64,000 nt of DNA from Acanthosepion lycidas (GCA_963932145.1 OZ010590.1:57611886-57675885); one strand, 5' to 3'. Counted from the stretch's first letter, positions 31,990 through 42,715 are shown. Notes: generated by a model from the sequence alone, not told the origin. Numbers and translations are program-made.

Positions 31990-32062
31990 ATTTTGGGGTA
32001 TTCATACTTCTTCCATGGACTTTCAGGACATGGCTGATCATGGCTCTCCCCAAATTTTGGTG
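31990..32062 (-). pseudogene. RTE-type 3' fragment (copy 5)
   Basis: TTCTTCCATGGACTTTCAGG and CATGGCTGATCATGGCTCTCC match the RTE 3' end at 4255-4310. It lies between the two twin MITEs. Confidence 0.55.
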
Positions 32063-32144
32063 ACATAAATGTTAGATTTATGAACATTTCCTATTTTTTC
32101 CTTATCCCATCATTTATAAAATCTAACATGTTTTGGCATTACTA

Positions 32145-32246
32145 TTAGGTTGGTGCAAAAATAATGACGTAATAATGTCGTTTTTTGACGTATTTTTTAA
32201 CGTCAAAAAACAACATTATTATGTCATTATTTTTGCACCAATCTAA
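32145..32246. mobile_element. mariner-derived palindromic MITE, 102 bp (twin 2)
   Basis: TTAGGTTGGTGCAAAAATAA start, TA target on both sides, same length and interior as twin 1 with a few substitutions. It lies 217 bp after twin 1 in the same arrangement. Confidence 0.9.
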
Positions 32247-32249
32247 TAG

Positions 32250-32550
32250 TTAGATAGTATTACATCTTTATATATAATAATGACATTAGTAAATAATATC
32301 TTGATTAATGACGAAAGAAATGTCTTCAACTGGAACAGAAAAGGTTAATGCTGAAAATTAAAACTTTGTTTGAAAATTGTTAAAAAAATTTAATATTTTT
32401 AAGTCTAAAAATTTATTGACTCTTCCAAAAATCATTTCCAATTTTAATTCCAAGTTTTTGATAAATGATAAATTTATATTAATTAGTAATAACGTATGTG
32501 TCTTATGTTATATCCTCACTAAATACTTCTCATCTTGATTTATAGTCCTG
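32250..32550. other. AT-rich spacer, nothing recognised
   Basis: No recurrent segments were seen. Confidence 0.4.
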
Positions 32551-32554
32551 GTTA

Positions 32555-33270
32555 TGATGATAAACTACATCTGGCAGCAAGGCCTCTGATCTGGAAATTA
32601 TGGATTTTGAGGAGTGTGGAACCACATCTTAATTGCTGCTGTTTCCAGGTGCACTCTGACCCATTAGGGTCCCAGCTATAAGCAAATAGTGAACCTCCAA
32701 ACAAAAAGAAAACACTATAAAAGTATAAAAATACATTTTTGTAGTAAAAATACCAGCAATACATTTTTATATAGCAAAATTGCCATCAGTACCTATTTAT
32801 GCTAAAATTACCATCACAACCTATTTAAGCTAAAATTACCATCACTACCTATTTATGGTAAAATTACCATCACTACCTATTCATGCTAAAATTACCATCA
32901 GTACCTATTTTTGCTAAAATTACCATCACTACCTATTTATGCTAAAATTACCATCACAACCTTTTTATGCTAAAATTACCATTACTACCTATTCATGCTA
33001 AAATTACCATCAGTACCTATTTATGCTAAAATTACCATCACAACCTATTTAAGCTAAAATTACCATCACTACCTATTTAAGCTAAAATTACCAGCACTAT
33101 CTATTCATAGTTAAATTATCAGCATTACCTATTTATGGTAAAATTATAAAAAAAATACATTTTATCTGTAATTGAAGACATAAAATTGCATTCAATATGT
33201 TTAGATTTCATCATTAAATGACCTATAGAGGTTGATGTGCTACTAAACAAAATCAACCAAAGCAATTGTG
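32555..33270 (+). repeat. R3 repeat, copy 3 (28-bp minisatellite)
   Basis: The same framework as 15.69 kb: CATCTGGCAGCAAGGCC, GAGTGTGGAACCAC, TAGGGTCCCAGCTATAAGC, AACACTATAAAAGTATAAAAAT on the left; TTATCTGTAATTGAAGAC ... GAGGTTGATGTGCTACTAAAC on the right. The internal array (32745-33150) has a different consensus unit, near TTATGCTAAAATTACCATCA plus CTACCTA, about thirteen to fourteen units. Confidence 0.9.
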
Positions 33271-33715
33271 AATGGTTTCAATATGGTTGACTTCATGCAT
33301 AACATCTTTGACATTTTGGATTTAGATTTTTATAAAATTTGTTAAGTGAATGAGAAATATTTTTTCTGAAAAATTAAAATGACTTGATGCTGAAGACATG
33401 ATAATATAAGATTATACAGCATTCTAATATTATATGTAAACCAATAAAAAAAATAAGTGATCAAGTGTTGGTTAAATGTAGGGTGTTTATTAATACAGAA
33501 TATCACAAAATCTACAATTGTATTAAAATATGGAATTTAATTTATGCTAGAATACACAAAATATGATTATTTAAACTATTATATACAAACATGTCAAAGA
33601 AATCACTTAGGAGTGAGTGGAGAAAAAAAAATGACCAAAGATAACAATGATTTACTAAAAGGAATGATATACAAAGCAAACTATTACAAGCTTGGTTAAC
33701 TAATGCAATGCAATA
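33271..33715. other. AT-rich spacer, nothing recognised
   Basis: The Tc1 relic may begin within its right part, but no terminal repeat was identified. Confidence 0.4.
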
Positions 33716-33719
33716 TTTA

Positions 33720-34740
33720 CTGACATAATTTTAATTCTTTGCTGATAACTTCAAGCAACTTAGTGTCTATAGAAGACTTTAAATTCAGAATTTTACAAAC
33801 CATTCATGATACTTTGCAATGTTCATTTCTGGATGGAAATTTTTGATGCTATCATAAAGGCATGTCGTAATGATGCTTTAAAATTTTTGCTAGGGTTAAA
33901 ATCCATTGAACACACTGACTGCTCCATAAGTTAGTTGTGTTTTAAAGCTAAATTTAGCTGAGTATTCAAGAGTATGAGCTGGAACATTGTCGCAAATAAA
34001 TATCGCTAACAACACTCCAGGGCTAATCATCTTATTACCAGTATTCACTGCCCAAAACAGCCCTCCTCCCCCTTATTATTGATGCCTCAGTTGAAGAGGC
34101 TTAGGATCATCCTTCAGGAATCATCCTATTTGCAAGCTGTTGGGACCATTCAGTATCACTCTGTACTCATCTGTGAATAACAAAATAAAAATCTAATTTT
34201 AAATAGTTTTTAGCAGAGGAAAACATGTTTAGGGAGGCGATTAGGCTTGACGGGGTGTGGTATAGAAAGGGTTTCAAGATATGCTATCATTTAGGATCAT
34301 TTACAGATCCAGTGGCAAAAAATAACTCTTTGCTTCTTAAGTGGGTGTTTATAATAACGACTGAACTTGAGAAACCTATTTTCCTGAAAAATTATATTCA
34401 GCGAAAGATTTTATAAATTTCAACCGACAAAAGTACTAGATGCTTAGTAAATGAATGCCAAATGTTTCCTTGTAGGGAAATGGCTAATATTACTATTACC
34501 ATTATGTATCTCTCTTCAAACAGATTTCACTTTATTGAGTAAGAGTTTCTCTCTTACATCCAATATCTCTTCACTTTATCAGTCTGTGCATTACATGCAG
34601 TTGCATTTGAGATGCATTTCTTGATTGTAGAGTGGTCTCCTGCAAAGAGTTTTAGCAATGTTTTGCTGTTATTTTTCCTTCCGAAAGCATTTCAATAATT
34701 TTTGCCTTCTCATCCTTGCTCAGAAAATTTTCAAGGGTCA
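33720..34740 (-). pseudogene. Tc1-like transposase relic
   Basis: Read on the minus strand from about 34735: an N-terminal helix-turn-helix start (LSKDEKAKIIEMLSEGKITAK), then degenerate Arg/Lys-rich text, then FTDEYRVILNGPN (about 34180), the region of the first catalytic Asp in the DDE domain. Next is CDNVPAHT (about 33990), the region of the second Asp, then a C-terminal tail. Many stops and shifts are present. The size of about 1 kb fits a Tc1 ORF; terminal repeats were not found. Confidence 0.7.
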
Positions 34741-34971
34741 TATTACATATAACTTGGAAAAGAAATGATACCACCAAAATGGCTGCTAGTTGTTTATTAC
34801 TGTACAGAACCACTTGACATGGCACATGCTAGTGGTGCCAAACTTTTATGAACATTTGTGACAATACATACAGACAACCAGAGGATAATTTATGAAATGT
34901 AATTTGAATATAATGTTGGAACACAACATACATTATAGCATTATAATATGATAAATTATTAAGTTGAAGTT

Positions 34972-34973
<2 letters not shown>

Positions 34974-35032
<59 letters not shown>
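34974..35032. repeat. (TG)n-(TA)n microsatellite
   Basis: TG units, AT units and a short GA tail. Confidence 0.95.
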
Positions 35033-35042
<10 letters not shown>

Positions 35043-35660
35043 AAACATGAAGTGGAAAAATTTAAGATTTAAGTCAAAATACAGGTAGATAGTGACTGAA
35101 CAGGATTGCTAGTTTCATCTGCTTTCATGCAATTATCAGGCAGTCGGTGACTGAAAGTTCATAAAATAGGCACTCTCATACCACCAGGTAAGTCCAAGAT
35201 GGTGAGTCAACCAAACCGATGAGACAGTGAGAAGGAAACTTAAGTCCAAACTTTGTCTCTTTTGAGTTGTGATACTGTGAAGCATATTTGCTCTGTCCTA
35301 ATAACCTTCGCATTAAACATTTTGGTGACTATTTAGGTAGGTGCCTGCCATTTAGTCTTTTTTCTTGTTTATTTTCTTGTTCTTCTATAGGGGTTCTTGA
35401 TTTTTTTGTTAGTAATTTTTTTCTATTTGAGTTTTACTGGTCACTTAGCATGCTTAAAATATGGATTGGGATAAAATATGGATTAGAATTCAATAAAATG
35501 ATAGGATAACAAACAAATAGAAAATGTTTATAAATTTAACATTTCCATTTATTTGAGCTTCATCAGAAATTATTAGGAAATTAATTATTTCTCTACCCTT
35601 GAGAAAGTAGTAATAGTCAGAGTAGGCACTTAAAAAGAGAAAATATTGCCTTGTTTTTAC
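35033..35660. other. spacer, nothing recognised
   Basis: A 73-codon plus frame (35288-35509) shows no family resemblance. Confidence 0.4.
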
Positions 35661-35662
35661 CT

Positions 35663-35976
35663 CCACTTTATATATATATATATGTGAAAATATATAGAAA
35701 ATAGGAAAGAACTGGTTAGGTAAATAATCCAAAGTTCTTTAGTATTTTTGTTATTATTTTTAAAAAATAGTGCTCGATACAAAAGTAGAGCATAAATATA
35801 ATTATTTATTTAAAAATATGATTCCAACACACTACATAAGAGTTCTCATGTTTCAAAACAAGAGCCGAAAACTTCAATATAATTATTTGAATTAAATTGA
35901 ATTAAAGTAAGCTCTGTTCCATCTTCAAGTGAAATTTTTTTTTAACCTTGTAGCGTGTTGGAATCATATTTTTAAA

Positions 35977-35982
<6 letters not shown>
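35663..35982 (-). repeat. palindromic repeat, partly deleted (copy 2)
   Basis: In inverse orientation to the 8.3 kb copy it has the flank (GTTAGGTAAATAATCCAAAG, GTGCTCGATACAAAAGTAGAG), one full arm (TACATAAGAGTTCTCATGTTT ... GAATTAAAGTAAG) and the loop (CTGTTCCATCTTCAAGTGAAA). Only the outer tip of the second arm remains (GTAGCGTGTTGGAATCATAT). The outer tips pair with each other (GATTCCAACAC / GTGTTGGAATC). Confidence 0.75.

Positions 35983-36029
<47 letters not shown>
35983..36029. repeat. (AT)n microsatellite with (CA)n tail
   Basis: AT units followed by ACACACACATACACACACAC. Confidence 0.95.
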
Positions 36030-36038
<9 letters not shown>

Positions 36039-36049
36039 TACACACACAC

Positions 36050-36555
36050 CCCTGAACTTTTTAACTGAACAAAATGGCAAGGAATGTCTGTTAAACCTTA
36101 TATATATATATATATATAATTATTTCAAAGAGATTTTTCCCTTCTGTCTTTACTGTCAACATCTGCTTGCGTATTGAATAATCAATATTTTGGAATCTTT
36201 GAAAGTAAGACACTGGCTTCTTGAGTCCGACCTAGACAGAAAGAGAATCAATACCTGGCTGACAAATCACCCTCAGACCTGCAATGCAAGGTGAATTATA
36301 AAAGAATTTCATCAAAACAGTACCCATCATCTGTAACTGAGAAGCAGAGATTTTGCAAAATAGTAGCAGAAGTTTTGAGAATTGATTAATAAAATTAATC
36401 TGACTTTCCTTCAACTATGAATTTCTTATAAGTTGATGAAATAATCAGACGAGTATCCTCATCTTATTTGTTTCAATCACTAGATTTTGACTTGTTGATT
36501 TTCCAGCCTAATTCAGCTATTTTTCTTTTTGTAATAATAATCATACATAGTCCTA
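36050..36555. other. spacer, nothing recognised
   Basis: Short unrecognised frames only; a small AT tract lies at 36098. Confidence 0.4.
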
Positions 36556-36559
36556 TTAT

Positions 36560-36930
36560 GTCACTGCGTGTGGTTAGTTTAATGGATATCAGCATGGAGA
36601 GTGGTATTGGTGAGCTGAGTTCAAATTCTGGGCCAGGCAGTAGCATTCAGGTTTGGACAAATACCTTTGAGAAAGGCATGAATCCATCACTTTTCCCAAG
36701 CATAAACAAAAAGTCAGTGTTCTGCAGCCTTGAAAGGCCACCTGTTTCAAAGAACGGCAACTCTTCTAAACCAGCCTGAAGAGGGACAGACTCTATTATA
36801 CTATTTTACCTTAGACACACCTACTGCTGCTACACTTGCAGTACATGTGGTGTAACTACAACCCTAACAGGTTACTGGACTCATGATTGTGATTCTGTTA
36901 AGAAAGACTGCCTTAAATCATGACAACTAA
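36560..36930 (+). mobile_element. SINE E, copy 2
   Basis: Head: GTGGTTAGTTTAATGGATATCAG with box B-like GTTCAAATTCTGGGCC. Body: GAGAAAGGCATGAATCC, TCTAAACCAGCCTGAAGAGGG, GCAGTACATGTGGTGTAAC, CCCTAACAGG. It matches 26185-26520 through its whole length. Confidence 0.7.
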
Positions 36931-36964
36931 CAATCTCTTTCTTCTTGATATTTAATATATTTCT

Positions 36965-37330
36965 ATAATAATCATTATACAACAGCGGAGTAATGGATAG
37001 TGGCTTCGATTGAGGAATTGGAGAGTTCAAATTCCAGTTGAATCCATTATATTCACTTACGTGCTAATACCCATGGGAAAGGTATGAATCCTCTTCTTCT
37101 CCCTCCAGCTATGATTAAATAGCAGGATCAACCGGGTTCTATAGCCTTAGATGGCAACTGGTCTACCACAGAAAGTAATGACAACCTGCTGTGGGAAAAA
37201 ATCTGCCTCGTCAGTGATGTATCGAAAGATACATGATCGCCTAAGCGTGTATCACGCATGGCACATAATTAACCAAAGTCAATAATTCCGTGATCTCAGA
37301 CAGATGAGTTTTTGACATGAAAGTCTGTGG
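36965..37330 (+). mobile_element. SINE A, tRNA-headed copy
   Basis: Head GCGGAGTAATGGATAGTGGCTTCGATTG and box B-like GTTCAAATTCC. Body TATATTCACTTACGTG, GGGAAAGGTATGAATCC, CTCCAGCTATG, AATAGCAGGATC, GATGGCAACTGGTCTACCAC, AACCTGCTGTGGG. A further 3' part ends near GCACATAATTAACC. No 5S sequence precedes it. Confidence 0.75.
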
Positions 37331-37510
37331 TTAATAGAGAATAGTTTAATCAAATACATTGGCAAAAAGGAAAATAATGTTGAAAAATAAATATTTGTGT
37401 TAAATAAATGCCTTGTTATTATTTACCTACAATTATTCATGTACTTACATCATAATTGTCACTTCTCTTCACTTGGTAGTTTTTTGTGTTTTTTTTTTCA
37501 TTCAGAATTT

Positions 37511-38108
37511 TATTACTAGGTTCACCAGAAAGTCCTGAACTCATGTAAGAATCATAAAGAAAACAATAAATCTTGATATCTGTCTGGTGAAATTTCTGAT
37601 GATTACTGCATTTTGAACTTGTTCCACATGCTTACACCATGAACACTAAACTGTATTGCCAGCAACTAGACTGCGTATATGGCAAACTAAAGAAGGTGTA
37701 TTCTGATTTGGTAAGGCTTTGTTTCAATAAGACAACATGAGGCAATGCACTACTAAGTTGACTAAGAAGTTCAAGCAGGTGGATGGTGCTGAGATTCTTC
37801 CATAATCATTGTTCAATCCCATTGCTGCTCTGAGTGACTATAGCCTATTCCACTTAAAGGCACACTTCCTCGGCGACCAGTAACTCTTCACTTTTGATGA
37901 AATGAAGGAAGCTTCTTGACAGTTTTCTGATTCAAAGCCAGTGGACTGGTATCTGGGACAGATTTGGATGCTGGCTGATCGCTGGCAGAAGATTGTTGAA
38001 AATAATGGACTTTATTTCGAAGAATATATGTTGGTGTTGCTCCATTAAATTTTGCTGTTTTCTTTTCGCTTCCTAAGTGAGCCAGGACTTTCTGACCAAT
38101 CTAATACC
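37511..38108 (+). mobile_element. mariner element, internally deleted relic
   Basis: The termini are inverted: TTACTAGGTTCACCAGAAAG at the left and CTTTCTGACCAATCTAATA at the right, both next to AGTCCTG and its complement. Inside, the plus strand shows the C-terminal half of a mariner transposase with stops: FNKTT-like / QDN text, LSDYSLFHLKAHFLG (the downstream catalytic Asp region) and DRWQKIVENNGLYFEE near the end. The N-terminal half is deleted. Confidence 0.8.
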
Positions 38109-38259
38109 AATCTAATATTTCCATCATATATACCTGAGCTAATGCTCTGCTATGGACCCAAAAGTGATTTTGAAGGCCAGCCTTCACTTTTACAACCCCT
38201 CTTACATACCTGGCAAATATAAAGTTTGTGTAAAGTAAGCTTTTTTAATTTTCTAATAT

Positions 38260-38885
38260 CGTTAACCCTGTGCAAGGCCCAAGAGCCACTTAGGGTAGAG
38301 GATTATTGAATGAGATTGTTGAAAATTGACTCAACGCTTGAAGAGGTTAAGTTTTTAATCATTAGAGAAGCATTCTCTTGTGAGTCTGTTCCACAAAAAA
38401 TAAAAAGTTCTTAGGAAGAAGCTGTTTAAATGGAACTTCTTTCTTACTAATGGAATACGAAGGGAGTGGGGATGATTCAAACCTGTATAGAATGGCAGGT
38501 CTTGGCTGTAAAGGTTTGAACTGGTAGAACTAAGGAATGTAGCTCCTTAGAATGGAATTCTCAGAATGTTATGGAAATAGTGATAGAGTAAAGAGAGGCT
38601 TGCAATGTCTAGTCTACGGGAAAAGAGTTACAGGGTGGAAAATAACTCATTACCCATAAGGCTGTGTAGACACTGGAACTCTGTCAAGGCTGGAAAATGA
38701 GGATTGAACAGATTCAGCCCAGATCTAGCAGTAATGTTTGATCTGACTCTTTTAAAGATAGATCATAGTAGGAAGAGTCAGATACTTTCTGGAGTGGTAC
38801 AAGAAACCAACTATTTTCCAGCGTCTTTAGCAATGGATTATATGTATGAATTCCAGTTGAGATCTGGGGTGAACATGAGTCCCAA
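38260..38885 (-). pseudogene. LINE-B relic (copy 3)
   Basis: On the minus strand the frames give LVPLQKVSDSSYYDLSLK (frame-shifted region before the C terminus), KKFHLNSFFLRT-like text (about 38410) and a 3' end TACCCTAAGTGGCTCTTGGGCC. The order is the same as in the copies at 41.4 and 60.7 kb. The reverse transcriptase catalytic motif is not included. Confidence 0.65.
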
Positions 38886-39059
38886 CAGACATCCAAAGCA
38901 GGAATCTTTATTGAGGGTAAAACAGTGCATCTTAAGGAATCATTTGCCTCAGTGTATATATCATTAAATCAAACCTTGGGATTTTCTTTGACACACAGTT
39001 GAACATATGATAAATGTATAGACCTGAAATTGTTGATATTTTGTAGGCTTTCTATTTAT

Positions 39060-39345
39060 ATTGGACCTTGACAATAGGAATATCTTGAAAATGAGAAAGA
39101 AAGGAATTGACAATGGTCAAGAATTAGTGTAATTGAAAAAATAAAGCTGTTATGTATACGATGTATGCATATTAGGAACATCTTTACAATAGAAATGCAT
39201 TGAAAATCAAGAAGAAAGTTATTGTCAGTGGTCAAGAATGAAAGAAAACCTTAATTATAGAATAGGGATATGCATCATATAAATGCATTGTTGATGACTT
39301 TTACTATAGAAATACATTGAAAATCAAGACAATTGTCAGTGATCA
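39060..39345 (+). repeat. 117-120 bp array, second locus
   Basis: At least two and a half units carry TTGAAAATCAAGAAGAAAG, TGTCAGTGGTCAAGAATG and TAAATGCATTGTTGATGA. They are the same family as at 24.6 kb. Confidence 0.75.
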
Positions 39346-39469
39346 CGGATTCAGTGATGATTCGTTTTCTACATCTGATCAACCGATTGCAGGTTATTTA
39401 AAGCCAGAAAATATTTTTAGATTTGTAAGAATTTTTTTTTGAGATAATAATGATTTAGTGATAGAAGTC

Positions 39470-39645
39470 TTACTATTTAACCTATATCTGGGGGAAAAGA
39501 GGTGGATTCATACCTTTCCCCAAGGATATTTGCATGTAAGCGAATATAACAAACCTAACTGGAATTGGAACTCTGCTCTCTGATTAACAATTGCAAGCCA
39601 TTATCCATTACACCACCTGCACATCCGAGCATACAGCACCTGCTG
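39470..39645 (-). mobile_element. SINE A with short 5S remnant (reverse)
   Basis: Reverse strand: AGCAGGTGCTGTATGCTCGG (the last bases of 5S RNA) leads into TGTGCAGGTGGTGTAATGGATAATGGC, then body GGTTTGTTATATTCGC, ATGCAAATATCC and GGGAAAGGTATGAATCC. The 5S-tRNA junction is the same as at 1208. Confidence 0.75.
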
Positions 39646-39649
39646 TCTC

Positions 39650-39830
39650 AGCATCCTTTTGTTCTTCAAGTATCTTATTTATCTGTGAGGAAATTGTTCA
39701 GCATTCATTGCCATAGAGGAGGACTGATATCATACATTTCAGCACTCTTTTCTTCATTTCTAATAATATTTTTTCTGTTTTTTAATACTTTGCTCAGATT
39801 TTGGAAGGCATCTTTCACTATCCTAATATG
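39650..39830 (-). pseudogene. RTE-type fragment (copy 6)
   Basis: ATCTGTGAGGAAATTGTTCAGCATTCATTGCC is also present at 8026-8060 in the minus-strand RTE copy. It lies between two reverse SINE A copies. Confidence 0.5.
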
Positions 39831-39834
39831 TATT

Positions 39835-40026
39835 TGCACATATATTTATTATATTCACTATAATAAATCCAACTGGAGTTGGAACACGGGTCTTCAATTA
39901 ACAATTTCTAGCCCTTATCCATTACACCAGCCGCACACCCAAGCTTACAGCACCTGGTATTTCCAAGTGGTTACTCTTCTAGGTACTGATGAGGCTTAAC
40001 GTTGCTTAACTTTGGTAATCATACAA
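39835..40026 (-). mobile_element. SINE A with 5S-tRNA composite head (reverse)
   Basis: Reverse strand: GATTACCAAAGTTAAGCAAC, then GTACCTAGAAGAGTAACCAC and TTGGAAATACCAGGTGCTGTAAGC (5S 3' two-thirds, from about 40026 to 39941). These run directly into TTGGGTGTGCGGCTGGTGTAATGGATAAG (tRNA-like head; box A at 39929-39919). The SINE body then continues for about 80 bases before truncation. Confidence 0.8.
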
Positions 40027-40059
40027 AGATTAATACAAGCCTTAATTACAGATAATGAT

Positions 40060-40290
40060 AATCCTGCTGATATATTCATCATTGTTGATGATTTTTACTA
40101 TAAAAATGCATTGAAATTCAGAAGGAAGTGATTATTAGTGGCCAAGAATGAATGCAATTACTGAATATTAGTATTGTGTAAATGCATTGTTGATGATTTT
40201 ACTACAGTAACTGCATAGAACAGGCATATGTATCATATAATGCCACTTGTCAAGAATTAATTCAAACATTACTTACAGAAACGTATATTC
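40060..40290 (+). repeat. 117-120 bp array, third locus
   Basis: Units with TTGATGATTTTTACTATAAAAATGCATTGAAATTC and GAATGAATGCAATTACTG, in short matching pieces, continue the array seen at 39.1 kb. The SINE A/RTE block separates the two parts, so it was probably one array. Confidence 0.65.
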
Positions 40291-41330
40291 ATCGTTGGCT
40301 TTATCTCATACCCAAGAATTTAATTTCATCTTTGTTGAGTACTTCTTTTATAATCATGAAATTGATAACTAAATTCACAACCAAGTTTCAAAGGTGGAAG
40401 CTTTGAGTTTCACCAAAACCTGCTCCCATCATCGCTGTTTGTCTTTGCCAGATTTGGTTGGAGGTGAAACAAAATCAGAGAAGAAGAAAGTCCTGTTAGC
40501 ATAATTTTGTTTAAGGTGGCCCTCAACTTGCCAGGAAATGACCTACAAACTTGATTTCATTACCTTCCTCTGAGACAGTTATGAAACTGCAATGAACATT
40601 ATTATAATTCCCAGTGGTGCCGACATGTATATTATATGTAAAAAAACATTAACTATTTTACTATAGAAATACACCAAAAATAAAAATAAAATGTGTTAGT
40701 GTTTGGTCAGACATTAATGAATAATTAACTGGCAGAATAGAATCATTAAATGTATATTTTATATGTAATTAAAATCTGTCATTATTAAGAGTACCAAATA
40801 TTTGCTCACTGTTGGATCATCATAAGGGTTGTCATTTTTCATGTGAGTGTCACAATGAAAGGGTTGCATGTCCAAATGTCAAGAACTTTCAGATCAGAAT
40901 GGGAATGCTATTTGATAAAAAAAAAAACACAATTTCAGCTAGTCTGAAATGTTATATTTTGGGTTTTTTTTGTTAACATTTCTGCTGCACTCTCTCTTTC
41001 CCTCGTTTGTTCAAGAAAGCCACAATACAATGTGGTCTTTGTAGACAGTAAAGGTTTAACTTCAGGGAATCACCTTTGATCTTTCCAACAAGTATCTTTT
41101 AATTTCCTTTACCAAATTCAATGTTTAGGAGGTTTTTCTTGTAATTCTTGTCACTAAATTAAAAAGAAATAAATGGTAGCTAAAAAAATAGTATACATGA
41201 TATATAAAGTAAATAGATGATATATATATATATATGTAAAAGTAAAAATAATGTACATAAGTAAAGAAAACCTTTGATAATAAAGCCATAGATTTTGATG
41301 ATTTTTTTTACTGACTGTTCAAATAATCCC
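40291..41330. other. spacer, nothing recognised
   Basis: Another trace of the 117-bp family may occur at 40650-40750 (AGAAATACACCAAAAATAAA, TTTGGTCAGACATTAATG). No gene. Confidence 0.4.
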
Positions 41331-41334
41331 AAAT

Positions 41335-41800
41335 TTCCTTATTATACCATTCACTCAATAGAAAGCCAAACAACTACTTAAGGTATAGAATTACTAAATG
41401 AGGTTGTTTTAAGGGTATAAAGGGAAGAACAAGCAAGTGCATATTATGAGGATATGTAGGATAGGTGACCCGAGACTTGATGAGATTAAAATCGTAATGA
41501 CTGAGGAAGCATTCTTTTGGGTGTCTGTTTCATAAATTAACATTTGGATGAGAAGCTCTCTTAGTAGTACTTGCTTCTTACCAATGGAATGGAAATGAGG
41601 ATGACTCAACTCTGTGTATGGGTCATGGCAGGTCATAGCTGTGATAATCTGAACTGGTAGAATTAAAGAATGTAGCATGTGAGAACATTTGCCATGAAAA
41701 TAGCAATAGAGTAGTAAGAAGCTAGTAATGTTTTAACTGTAAGGAAAGGGATTGTAAAGAGGAAAATAATTCATCACCCAAAAGGTCATGTAGACAGTTT
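41335..41800 (-). pseudogene. LINE-B relic (copy 4)
   Basis: It matches 38260-38720 in order and orientation: TACTTAAGGTATAGAATTAC, AGCATTCTTTTGGGTGTCTG, CTTACCAATGGAATGG, TCATAGCTGTGATAATCTGAAC, AATAGCAATAGAGTAG and CATCACCCAAAAGG. The coding frame is broken. Confidence 0.6.
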
Positions 41801-41904
41801 ATTAATCAAATGAGTATCTTCATTTTTATTACTTGAATCACCGTTTCTGTCATATATATTGATTTGTATATCTGGGCCTTATACATAGAGGGTAAATATA
41901 ATTG

Positions 41905-41909
<5 letters not shown>

Positions 41910-41936
<27 letters not shown>
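41910..41936. repeat. (AT)n microsatellite
   Basis: A short AT tract just before a Penelope fragment. Confidence 0.9.
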
Positions 41937-41940
<4 letters not shown>

Positions 41941-41942
41941 CT

Positions 41943-42147
41943 ATAATGATAATGGCTTATGTAAGCCGAAAGCTTAGATAGGATTAAAAAATATGTATCA
42001 ATATTGTGATTTTCTTTCTTTGTTTAATGATAATGTTATTAAGCTTATCAGATGTTATGAAAAGAATTTACATAAAATAAATAGACAAAACTTGTCTATA
42101 TTATTTAATGAAACATACATCAATGAAAATATACTGCCTAAATACAC

Positions 42148-42148
<1 letters not shown>
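41943..42148 (+). pseudogene. Penelope-like fragment (copy 3)
   Basis: It begins with a hammerhead-like motif (41948-41973). The frame that follows (41993-42148) ends ILFNETYINENILPKYT, homologous to the fragment at 13990-14150. It stops at an (AT)n tract, exactly as that fragment does. Confidence 0.6.
41948..41973 (+). other. hammerhead-like motif, Penelope copy 3
   Basis: GATAATGGCTTATGTAAGCC then GAAAGC. The stem GGCTTA/TAAGCC is perfect and GAAA is intact; the CTGATGA box appears as TGATAAT. Confidence 0.4.

Positions 42149-42186
<38 letters not shown>
42149..42186. repeat. (AT)n microsatellite
   Basis: A pure AT tract. Confidence 0.95.
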
Positions 42187-42191
<5 letters not shown>

Positions 42192-42250
42192 TATATATGC
42201 GCAGTACTTACTGGAAAACACTCAACATCAGTGATAGAACTAACATATTT

Positions 42251-42334
42251 AGTTGGATTGATGTGAGTTTGTGACCCTGGGTTTCATGCTATTTGTGATC
42301 TGAAACCCAGGGTCACAAACTCACATCAATCCAA

Positions 42335-42336
<2 letters not shown>
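42251..42336. repeat. perfect 36-bp inverted repeat (14-base loop)
   Basis: 42251-42286 starts AGTTGGATTGATGTGAGTTT and 42301-42336 is its exact reverse complement across all 36 positions. The loop is 14 bases (TGCTATTTGTGATC). An (AT)n tract follows the right arm. There is no TA-flanked mariner or pogo signature and no second copy in the window. Confidence 0.95.
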
Positions 42337-42361
<25 letters not shown>

Positions 42362-42375
<14 letters not shown>

Positions 42376-42715
42376 ATGTATGTGGAAAAATTTAAATAAG
42401 ATTCCAAAAATATAATATTTACTCTGTATGTAGGTCTGTCTGAAAGACTATTAAAAAAATCAACAACAACAAAAAAGCATTGCATTCCAAAAAAATCAAC
42501 AGGCTATCACCTCTGGGTGTTGACTTCAATTTCCACTTATATATATATATACACACTGAAATAAACACTAAAATATTTCTTAAAATCATACACATTAAAA
42601 AGTGCTCAATTTCAAGTAAGATAAAAGAAATCTATAGAGCAATTTATTATCTTAAAAAGATAAAAAAAACTGACCAGAACATTACCGCAGTTTTGACCGT
42701 CATGGTTTTGCCAGG
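42362..42715. other. spacer, nothing recognised
   Basis: Short lysine/isoleucine-rich frames only. Confidence 0.4.

Noticed and set aside
39565-39999. 144-codon plus frame, one of the longest
   Set aside because: It runs antisense through two SINE A copies and an RTE fragment, so it is a chance frame across repeats.
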